Part shown: positions 57,724-64,000 of the stretch, piece after piece
How the letters are laid out: every line of letters starts with the position of its first letter
How positions within the stretch are numbered: position 1 is the first letter of the stretch
Source: Bacteroidales bacterium
GTDB lineage: Bacteria; Bacteroidota; Bacteroidia; Bacteroidales; UBA932
Assembly (NCBI GenBank): GCA_016287075.1
Contig: JAEEVC010000005.1
Coordinates: 1-64,000, forward strand
Direction: 5' to 3'
DNA: 64,000 bases
Made by a program: the position numbers and the translations under genes
Notes under the pieces: model-generated
Database searches by the model: none
Seen by the model: only the letters and a program-made list of their open reading frames with translations
Told to the model about the DNA's origin: nothing

Positions 57724-58899
57724 ATGAAACGCCTCCTTCTCTCCGCAGCCGCCGTCCTGGCGGTGCTCTCCGCTTGTTCCCGGGAGCCGATGGACAAGCT
57801 CACGGCCCGCGTGTTCGCAACCGCCGCGACGCAGTATCAGGCAATGGACGCCACCCTCGACGAGGGAATGCTCCCCCGCACCATCCGGAACGGGGCGCTC
57901 CGGCAGTCCGACCCGACCTGGTGGTGCGCCGGTTTCTTCCCCGGAAGTCTCTGGTACATCTATCTTTACAGCGGAGACGAGGCCTTCCGCGCCCTGGCGG
58001 ACAAAAACACCGCCAAGGTCTGGCCCGAAACCCAGAAGGCCCGGAGCCACGACATCGGATTCGTCACCAACTGCAGTTATGGCAACGCCTTCCGCATCAC
58101 CGGCGACACGCTGTACCGCCAGCCGGTGATCGACGCCGCCCACGCCCTCTGCAAGCGCTACAACCCCGTCATCGGCTGTACCCGGAGCTGGAACTTCTCG
58201 TCCGAACACGCCCAGTGGGAGTTCCCGGTCATCATCGACAACATGATGAACCTCGAACTGCTGATGGAGGGGTACCGGCTCTGCGGCGTCGATTCGCTCA
58301 AGGCCATCGCCCTGTCCCATGCCAATACGACGCTGAAGAACCATTTCCGCCCGGACTATACGTCCTGGCATGTGGTGGACTACTGCCCGGAGGACGGCCA
58401 TGTCAACATGAAGTGCACCCACCAGGGCTATTCGGACGACTCCGCATGGGCCCGCGGCCAGGCCTGGGGCCTGTACGGCTACACGATGATGGCCCGGAAG
58501 AGCGGAGAACCCGCCTATCTCTCTCAGGCTGAGAATATTGCGAAGATGCTGCTGAAGCGGCTTCCGAAGGACGGCATCCCCTACTGGGACTTCGACGCCC
58601 CGGATATCCCGGACGCCCTCCGTGACGCCTCCGCCGGCGCCATCATGGCTTCCGCCTTCATCGACCTGGCCCGCCAGACGGCGGACAGCCGCCTCGCGAA
58701 GCAGTGCCGCAAGATGGCTGAAGAGCAGCTCCGTACCCTCGCTTCGCCCGAATATCTCGCCCCCGTCGGCGAGAACTGCCACTTCCTGCTCAGGCACAGC
58801 GTCGGTTTCCTGCCCGGCAACAGCGAGGTGGACGTGCCCCTCACTTACGCCGACTATTATTTCCTCGAAGCGCTGCTGAAGTGGCAGGAGGTGCTGTAG
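57724..58899 (+). CDS. GH88 unsaturated uronyl hydrolase lipoprotein
   Basis: A 391-residue lipoprotein (lipobox VLSAC) of the alpha6/alpha6-barrel family GH88. It contains WWCAGFFPGSLWY, a first catalytic-type Asp in IIDNMMNLELL, and the second in GYSDDSAWARGQAWG. The family hydrates the double bond of 4,5-unsaturated uronides left by polysaccharide lyases, releasing the uronate that KduI then uses. GH105 is a close alternative. Placed 4 nt after kduI, it completes the operon. Its end overlaps a palindromic terminator. Confidence 0.88.
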   Translation: MKRLLLSAAAVLAVLSACSREPMDKLTARVFATAATQYQAMDATLDEGMLPRTIRNGALRQSDPTWWCAGFFPGSLWYIYLYSGDEAFRALADKNTAKVWPETQKARSHDIGFVTNCSYGNAFRITGDTLYRQPVIDAAHALCKRYNPVIGCTRSWNFSSEHAQWEFPVIIDNMMNLELLMEGYRLCGVDSLKAIALSHANTTLKNHFRPDYTSWHVVDYCPEDGHVNMKCTHQGYSDDSAWARGQAWGLYGYTMMARKSGEPAYLSQAENIAKMLLKRLPKDGIPYWDFDAPDIPDALRDASAGAIMASAFIDLARQTADSRLAKQCRKMAEEQLRTLASPEYLAPVGENCHFLLRHSVGFLPGNSEVDVPLTYADYYFLEALLKWQEVL

Positions 58900-58916
58900 T
58901 TTCCGCTACAGCACCT
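58889..58916. terminator. Symmetric terminator spanning two convergent stop codons
   Basis: A perfect 11-bp stem (AGGTGCTGTAG at 58889-58899, CTACAGCACCT at 58906-58916) with a 6-nt loop contains the stop codons of both the GH88 and thioredoxin genes. Each gene ends with Val-Leu-stop from the same palindrome. Confidence 0.7.
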
Positions 58917-59397
58917 TCTTGATTTCCGTTTCTATCACGGCCGCCCGGCCCCCCTTCGCCAGGATACTGCCGTCGGGGCTGACAAGAATGTATTCCGGGT
59001 AGCCGGTGACCTCATATTGCTGGAGCAGTTCATGCGACGCGTCAAGGATTTGCGGGAAATGAAACCCCAATTCCCTGATGGCATCCACGGCGGCCTCCCG
59101 GCTCTCCTCCTTATCATCATTGATGCCGACCACAAGCAGCTTCGGGGCATATCGCTCGTAGAGGGAGACGATATTGGGCGCGTCCTCCTTGCAGAAATGG
59201 CACCACGATGTCCAGAAAAACAGAAGCGTATGCTTCCCCGCGCCCACATAATCATCTATCGAACCGCGGCCTTCCGACACCTTGCCGTTGTCAAGGAGCG
59301 TGATCACCTGGTTTTTCCCGGTTCCGGGATCCTGGTCCCGGGTGCAGGCCGCGACAGCGAGGAGTGCGGCCAGCAGACAAAGCAGTTTACTCTTCAT
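58906..59397 (-). CDS. Thioredoxin-fold lipoprotein (TlpA-like)
   Basis: A 163-residue lipoprotein (lipobox AVAAC) with a thioredoxin-like fold. The redox motif is WCHFC (CxxC) and the cis-Pro lies in VTGYPEYIL. Such periplasmic proteins reduce or oxidise disulfides, or serve cytochrome maturation; this one's partner is unknown. The start overlaps the end of cstA by 11 nt, and it is the last gene of the operon. Confidence 0.85.
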   Translation of the reverse strand: MKSKLLCLLAALLAVAACTRDQDPGTGKNQVITLLDNGKVSEGRGSIDDYVGAGKHTLLFFWTSWCHFCKEDAPNIVSLYERYAPKLLVVGINDDKEESREAAVDAIRELGFHFPQILDASHELLQQYEVTGYPEYILVSPDGSILAKGGRAAVIETEIKKVL

Positions 59398-60844
59398 GGC
59401 ACTTGCTGTTTTTTCTGTTCAACCAGATGAAGAACAGGGTCATTGACAGAAGGAAGGTGGCGCCGCCGATCCAGAAATTCCAGGTCGGAGGCAGGTTGAA
59501 GCCGATTTTCGCGATGCAGATGTAGGTCACCGTGACCGCGGTCATGAAACAGGCCGGCAGGAAAGTGACCAGGTATCCCAGTCCCTTCTTCGCCGTGGCC
59601 AGATAGACCGTGACGGTCCAGAGGGTGAACACGGCGAGCGTCTGGTTGGCCCAGCCGAAGTAGCGCCAGAGGATGTCGAAGCCGGAAGGCTGGGAAACGT
59701 TGAACCACAGGAGGACGGCCGTCACCGCGAACATCGGGATGGCGATGGCCAGGCGGTTCTTCATCGGGCGCTGGTCGAATTTGAGGAAGTCCGCGATGAT
59801 CAGGCGCGAGGAACGGAGGGCCGTATCGCCGCTGGTGATCGGGGCGGCGACGACGCCGAGCAGGGCGAGGATGCCGCCGAAAAGGCCGAGCCAGCTCTCC
59901 GAAACCTTCGTCACGACGGCCGGGGCGGCGGCGGTGACGTCGGAGCCGACGGCGGCCGCTCCGCCTCCGAAGAAGAACCAGGAGCCGATAGTCGCCCAGA
60001 CGAGGGCGACGATCCCTTCCGTGATCATGGAGCCGTAGAAGATCGGGCGGCCGAGTTTCTCATTCGCCATGCACCGGGCCATGAGCGGGCTCTGGGTGCC
60101 GTGGAAGCCGCTGATCGCCCCGCAGGCGATCGTGATGAACAGACAGGGGAAGATGGGCGTCGCCGCACCGGTGCGGTTCCCCAGGCCGTCCCAGATCTCC
60201 GGGAGGGCGGGCCACTTGACAAAGAGGCACACCATCAGGGCGACCGCCATAAAAATGAGCGCGAACGCGAACAGCGGGTAAATCTTGCCGATCAGCTTGT
60301 CGATCGGCAGGAGGGTCGCAATGATATAATAGACGAAGATCACCCCGACCCAGATCATGATGGCCGCCCGGCTGCCGTTGCCGGCGATGTCCCCGAGGAT
60401 AAGGGCGGGCGAATACACGAACACCGCGCCGACGAGCAGCAGGAGCAGGACGGAGAAGACCAGCATCACGGTCTTCGTGGTCTTTCCCAGGTACTTCCCG
60501 ACCAGTTCGGGCAGCCCGATGCCGCCGTGGCGGACCGAAAGCATGCCGCTCGTATAATCATGGACGGCGCCCGCGAAGATGCAGCCGAAAACGATCCAGA
60601 AATAGGCCGCAGGGCCGAATTTCGCCCCCATGATGGCACCGAAGATCGGGCCCGTTCCCGCAATGTTGAGGAACTGGATCATGAAGACCCGCCAGGACGG
60701 CAGGACGATGAAGTCCACACCGTCGGCCTTGGCGACGGCCGGGGTCGGACGGGCCGGGTCGGGGCCGAAGATCCGCTCCACGAATTTCCCATAAAGGACA
60801 TAGCCCAGGACAAGGGCCACCAGACTGATGAGGAATGAGTACAT
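59387..60844 (-). CDS. cstA: Carbon starvation protein CstA (short form)
   Basis: A 485-residue inner-membrane protein of the CstA family, implicated in peptide or pyruvate uptake when carbon is limiting. Family blocks include FNIAGTGPIFG-type (here FLNIAGTGPIFGAIMGAKFG), HDYTSGMLSVRHGG and GFHGTQSPLMARC. E. coli CstA has about 700 residues, so this is the short form; the core is complete. It is preceded by the TPR gene (9-nt gap) and overlaps the thioredoxin gene. Confidence 0.9.
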   Translation of the reverse strand: MYSFLISLVALVLGYVLYGKFVERIFGPDPARPTPAVAKADGVDFIVLPSWRVFMIQFLNIAGTGPIFGAIMGAKFGPAAYFWIVFGCIFAGAVHDYTSGMLSVRHGGIGLPELVGKYLGKTTKTVMLVFSVLLLLLVGAVFVYSPALILGDIAGNGSRAAIMIWVGVIFVYYIIATLLPIDKLIGKIYPLFAFALIFMAVALMVCLFVKWPALPEIWDGLGNRTGAATPIFPCLFITIACGAISGFHGTQSPLMARCMANEKLGRPIFYGSMITEGIVALVWATIGSWFFFGGGAAAVGSDVTAAAPAVVTKVSESWLGLFGGILALLGVVAAPITSGDTALRSSRLIIADFLKFDQRPMKNRLAIAIPMFAVTAVLLWFNVSQPSGFDILWRYFGWANQTLAVFTLWTVTVYLATAKKGLGYLVTFLPACFMTAVTVTYICIAKIGFNLPPTWNFWIGGATFLLSMTLFFIWLNRKNSKCHEE

Positions 60845-60853
60845 ATCGTTGGT

Positions 60854-61780
60854 TTACTGCTTGTTCAGGAGATCCAGCCGCGCCTGCGCGGAAAGGCGTT
60901 CGCCCTCGTTCTCCGCGTATTTGACATACATGGCGAGGTATTTCTTTTCCAGCTTCACGTTCCGGTCCCGCCGGGCGACCAGCAGGCTGTTCTTGATGGC
61001 CGTCACGTCGTCCGGATGCTTTTTCAGGACCTTGTTGTAGTATTTCAGGGCCTTTTTCCCGTCTTTCTGGAAAACGAGGTAATAGGAGCCCAGGTTGTCG
61101 AGGAACAGCGGGTCATCCGGATTGTGCCTGAGCATCAGCTCGGACACCTCCCGGAAGGCCTCCCGGCTCTGCGGACTGGCGATCCGGAAGAAATTGTACG
61201 CCTGCTCCTGGATGAGGGAATTGAAGGCCGCGTCATCCACCTTGTCCAGCACGGGATAGACCCATTCCGGATGCGTGGCATAGTGATAGTCGATGAGTGC
61301 CCGGAGGTTCTGCATCGCCATGTCCGGGCTTTCCTTCTCGTACAGGGTCAGCGCGGAGACCCGGGCGAGGCGGTAATCCAGCCGGAGCGGCGCGAGGGCG
61401 ATGGCCCGGTCCAGGGCCGACTGCGAGAGGCCGAAGAGTTCATCGTCGTACTCCATGTCTTCGAAAAAATTCAGCGCCGCGCCGGTGGAATCCTTGCCGG
61501 CGAGCAGTGGCTCCCGGCCGAGATAGCGGTCCCGGGGAAGGCGGATGACCTTCGGGGTGCCGGATTTTTCCAGATAGCAGGCAAACTTCCCTTCCAGCAT
61601 CTTGAGGTCGTCGGGGAAGGCTTCCTCCCAACGTTCGAGGAGGGTTTCCACGCCGGCGCCGGCGATGCCGACCCGCGCGACCAGGCGGTCATAACGGGCG
61701 GCGAACTCCGCGGGGGTCGTCTGCGCGGAGAGGGAAAGGGTGAGCAGCAGGGCTGCGACGAAGGCGGGATATCGTTTCAT
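60854..61780 (-). CDS. Secreted TPR-like protein
   Basis: A 308-residue protein with a signal peptide ending near SLSAQ and C-terminal repeats of TPR type (about 200-300, with DDPLFLDNLGSYYLVFQKDGKKALKYYN-like pairs shown here only by position). The N-terminal 150 residues are helical and unassigned. The function may be protein-protein contact in the periplasm. Its start overlaps the rsmF-like stop (ATGA). Confidence 0.75.
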   Translation of the reverse strand: MKRYPAFVAALLLTLSLSAQTTPAEFAARYDRLVARVGIAGAGVETLLERWEEAFPDDLKMLEGKFACYLEKSGTPKVIRLPRDRYLGREPLLAGKDSTGAALNFFEDMEYDDELFGLSQSALDRAIALAPLRLDYRLARVSALTLYEKESPDMAMQNLRALIDYHYATHPEWVYPVLDKVDDAAFNSLIQEQAYNFFRIASPQSREAFREVSELMLRHNPDDPLFLDNLGSYYLVFQKDGKKALKYYNKVLKKHPDDVTAIKNSLLVARRDRNVKLEKKYLAMYVKYAENEGERLSAQARLDLLNKQ

Positions 61781-62919
61781 CGGAGATTCATTCGAATACG
61801 GTTCTCTTTGGGATACAGGTTGTTGCAACGGGGGCCGAGGTTCTTGGCGGGGCCGAGGGGATGGCCTTCGAAGCAGAGGGTCAGGAGTCCTTTCGGGGCA
61901 TCGGGAAGGCAGAGCGCGTCACCATGGAGATAACGAAGCGCCGTTTCGCGGTCCAGGTCGTAACGGGGATAGCCGGGATCCGGCGGAACCGGACGCTCGG
62001 CGAGGTCGAGGACATCGCCCCTGGCCGTCCGGGAAGCGGGCGTTCCGTCCTTGACGAGCGCGGCGGCATACTGCCCCTCACCCGGGACGAATCCCGGCAG
62101 GAGCAGGTAGCCGTACCCGGTCTTCACAACTGGCGGAAAATCACCGGGATCAAGCACTTGCGCACCCAGTTCACCGGCAATCCAGGCAACGGTCCCGTCA
62201 TTTTCCAGGCGGTTGAAGGTACAGGTCGAATAGAGGAGCACGCCGCCGGGCCTGAGCGCCGGCCAGATGTCGGCGAGGATGCGCCGGGACCGGGCGGCGC
62301 AGAAGTCCACGGTCGCTTCCGACCAGTCCTCCACCGCCTTTCCGTCCTTGCGGAACATCCCTTCGCCGGAGCAGGGCACATCCGCCACGATGATATCGAA
62401 AAGGGGCTTTTTCGGGAAGGCGCCCGGGTCCAGGCACGTCACGCCCACACGCGGGTCTCCCCAGGTCCGCACATTGCTCCGGAGAACGGGGAAACGCTTG
62501 TGCATCACCTCGTTGGCGACAAGGGAGAAACGATCGCCGCAGACTTCCCGAAGGGAGGCGGCGAGGTCCGTCGTCTTGCCGCCCGGGGCGGCGCAGAGGT
62601 CGAGGACCGAAACGGGCGCCGTGAAGCGCGGCAGCACGCGGCGGAAGAGCTCCCCGACGAACATCGCCGAGGAGTCCTGGACATAATAGCAGCCCGCATG
62701 GAAAAGCGGATCCAGCGTAAAGGCGGGACGGTCTTTCAAGAGATAGCCATACGGACTCCATGGCACGCGTACAGCACCTTCAAAGGGACACTCCGGGAGT
62801 TTGGCGGGATTCATGCGGACGGACACGGAGGGGGCAAGGGTGAGGCCTTCGAGCACGGTCCGCGCCCGTTCCTCCCCCACCGCATCCGTGAGCATCCGTA
62901 TGAAAGCGGGATCAAACAT
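61777..62919 (-). CDS. RsmF/NOL1-type rRNA cytosine-C5 methyltransferase
   Basis: A 380-residue SAM-dependent methyltransferase. SAM loop VLDLCAAPGGKTTDL, the PCSGEGMF motif and the catalytic YSTCTF Cys are all present. The C-terminal 80 residues form an extra RNA-binding (PUA-like) domain, as in RsmF-like enzymes. Target is probably 16S rRNA, inferred from the family. The ATG at 62919 overlaps the end of the upstream SRPBCC gene by 8 nt. An upstream start would extend further into that gene. Confidence 0.87.
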   Translation of the reverse strand: MFDPAFIRMLTDAVGEERARTVLEGLTLAPSVSVRMNPAKLPECPFEGAVRVPWSPYGYLLKDRPAFTLDPLFHAGCYYVQDSSAMFVGELFRRVLPRFTAPVSVLDLCAAPGGKTTDLAASLREVCGDRFSLVANEVMHKRFPVLRSNVRTWGDPRVGVTCLDPGAFPKKPLFDIIVADVPCSGEGMFRKDGKAVEDWSEATVDFCAARSRRILADIWPALRPGGVLLYSTCTFNRLENDGTVAWIAGELGAQVLDPGDFPPVVKTGYGYLLLPGFVPGEGQYAAALVKDGTPASRTARGDVLDLAERPVPPDPGYPRYDLDRETALRYLHGDALCLPDAPKGLLTLCFEGHPLGPAKNLGPRCNNLYPKENRIRMNLR

Positions 62920-63364
62920 GCATGTCGTACTGCGAAGGGTCGAAGCCCTCGGGCATCTGGCCGTTGGAAGCATCCACAAGGCCGTCCACGAGGCGGTCCA
63001 GCGCTTCCCGCAGCTTGCCGCCGAGCGCCATCTTCAGCATGAAGTTCAGGTCGGCCTCCAGTTTGATGGAGAAGTCGGTCTTGTAGGGATTGTCGGGGAC
63101 CGGATCGCAATGGAGCGCGATATGGAAGGCGAAGGGAGCGCCGTAATCGACCAGTTCCACCCGGGAATACGGCACCCTTTCATGGACTTTCAGCCCGAAG
63201 CTCATCCCCTGGAGGGAGGCCGTCAGCGTATCATAATCCGCCTGGATGCCCTCCCGCTTGTCCGCGGGAAGGAAGCGGACGAAGTTGCTCAGGTCCGTAA
63301 AGGACATATATACCTCGTAGGGTTGGCGGGAAACAATCCCGTGCTTGCTTTCAATTTCCGTCAT
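62912..63364 (-). CDS. SRPBCC-like (START fold) small protein
   Basis: A 150-residue cytosolic protein with the pattern of the START/SRPBCC fold, a helix-grip with a large cavity for hydrophobic ligands. It begins with EIESKHGIVSRQPYEVYMSF and includes LKVHERVPYSRVELVDYG. It is a common Bacteroidetes protein of unknown role. It heads the operon that runs to the thioredoxin gene. The ATG at 63364 is chosen because a minus-strand promoter lies behind it. Confidence 0.72.
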   Translation of the reverse strand: MTEIESKHGIVSRQPYEVYMSFTDLSNFVRFLPADKREGIQADYDTLTASLQGMSFGLKVHERVPYSRVELVDYGAPFAFHIALHCDPVPDNPYKTDFSIKLEADLNFMLKMALGGKLREALDRLVDGLVDASNGQMPEGFDPSQYDMHV

Positions 63365-63370
63365 AATCAC

Positions 63371-63393
63371 TATCTTTGCAACTTGCAAATATA
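63371..63393. promoter_or_regulatory. Overlapping divergent promoters for the SRPBCC and NUDIX genes
   Basis: Plus strand TATCTTTG (63371-63378) and minus strand TATATTTG (63393-63386) lie 7 bp apart with the minus box on the right, so the two transcription starts nearly cross. Occupancy of one may block the other. Confidence 0.6.
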
Positions 63394-63401
63394 ACAAAAA
63401 T

Positions 63402-64000
63402 ATGCGCAAGATTTACTTCGAGAAGCGCTGCATCGTCATCTGTACCCCTTCCGACGAAGCCCTGTCCGACCCGAACGCCGTCGAGTTCCACCTCGGCGAA
63501 CCCTTTGACATCCACGACCTCGTCCGGATGTTCGAGGTGCAGGACACCCTCGCCCGCATCTACATCCCCACCGAATCGCCGGAACGCACGTACCGGCGCG
63601 TCTGCGCGGAATTCAAGGAGGTCAATGCCGCCGGCGGGCTGGTTTCGAACCGGCGCGGGGACTTCCTCCTCATCTCCAGAAACGGCCTCTGGGACCTGCC
63701 CAAGGGGCATCAGGAGGCCGGAGAGGACATCGAGACGACCGCCCTTCGCGAAGTGCAGGAAGAGACCGGCGTCGACCAGCTCGAACTCCGCCGCCTGATC
63801 TGCGTGACCGACCACTGCTATTTCCGCGACGGCCGCTGGCACCTCAAGCACACCTGGTGGTACGACATGCTCTATACGGACCCGACGAACCTCACCCCGC
63901 AGCGCGAGGAGGACATCACGAAAGCCGCCTGGGTCGCCAAGTCGAGCCTGCCGCCCTTCCTCAAGAATACCTTCCCCTCCATCGTGGAAGTGTTCCGCGA
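63402..64000 (+). CDS. NUDIX hydrolase (3' end beyond the window)
   Basis: A protein of at least 199 residues with no stop before the window ends. The Nudix box GHQEAGEDIETTALREVQEE (a GX5EX7REUXEEXGU match) is complete, with ETGV following. An N-terminal domain of about 75 residues (FEKRCIVICTPSDEALSD onward) precedes it; this two-part layout is known from Bacteroidetes NUDIX proteins. The substrate is an unknown nucleoside diphosphate derivative. The ATG lies 24 nt behind a TATCTTTG promoter box. Confidence 0.85.
   Translation, partial: MRKIYFEKRCIVICTPSDEALSDPNAVEFHLGEPFDIHDLVRMFEVQDTLARIYIPTESPERTYRRVCAEFKEVNAAGGLVSNRRGDFLLISRNGLWDLPKGHQEAGEDIETTALREVQEETGVDQLELRRLICVTDHCYFRDGRWHLKHTWWYDMLYTDPTNLTPQREEDITKAAWVAKSSLPPFLKNTFPSIVEVFR

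Overview
The window looks like a chromosomal segment of a GC-rich Bacteroidales bacterium. Support comes from a SusC/SusD pair, many lipoproteins with a Cys lipobox, TPR and SPOR periplasmic proteins, a gyrA-TPR gene pair, and recurrent TAnnTTTG promoter boxes (the Bacteroidetes sigma-ABfr -7 element), with few Shine-Dalgarno sites. Two rare HydE/HydG maturases suggest an anaerobe with an [FeFe]-hydrogenase, probably from gut or rumen. Species is not determinable from the sequence alone. I saw no rRNA, tRNA or CRISPR.

Layout. 1-1395: a REP-associated tyrosine transposase (RAYT) gene framed on each side by three palindromes in a 52-bp rhythm. 1396-3842: hydG and hydE. 3905-6404: membrane acyltransferase-like protein, Rpe-like epimerase, RluA-type pseudouridine synthase. 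6404-13434: SusC/SusD system with a secreted phosphoesterase. 13761-18308: a 1515-residue surface lipoprotein built from duplicated FN3 and GLUG modules. 18427-26405: small secreted protein, membrane AraC regulator, then an operon SPOR lipoprotein / M28-like pseudopeptidase with a TonB-type C-terminus / leuS / two YitT paralogues. 26485-35026: CapA, PhoH, TPR protein, gyrA, Clp unfoldase. 35013-40603: a 41-residue ORF, hydrolases, an AI-2E family permease, nucleoside phosphorylase, DUF4293 protein and LytTR regulator.

40626-41671: an inserted-looking segment with 62-bp direct repeats at its ends, a second palindrome array and a low-GC lipoprotein gene. 41724-45364: type II fatty-acid synthesis cluster fabH-fabK-fabF-fabZ. 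45361-45530: a long multibranched inverted-repeat element. 45540-49137: queF, prfA, an acetyltransferase-like gene and mazG. 49206-53540: CoA-transferase, GH43 and GH2 enzymes. 53660-58899: an unsaturated-uronate operon (kduD, DUF4861 lipoprotein, orphan galactitol-type EIIC, a KduI with a signal peptide, GH88 lipoprotein). 58906-63364: thioredoxin lipoprotein, CstA, TPR protein, rRNA methyltransferase, SRPBCC-like protein. The window ends inside a NUDIX gene.

Most noteworthy are (i) the RAYT with its two-locus palindrome family, in which only the 8-bp arms and the geometry are conserved between loci; (ii) the uronate operon, whose signals place unsaturated-uronide cleavage and isomerisation in the periplasm and import through a PTS permease domain without visible PTS partners; and (iii) the multibranched element and the 41-residue ORF, which I cannot assign to a known family.
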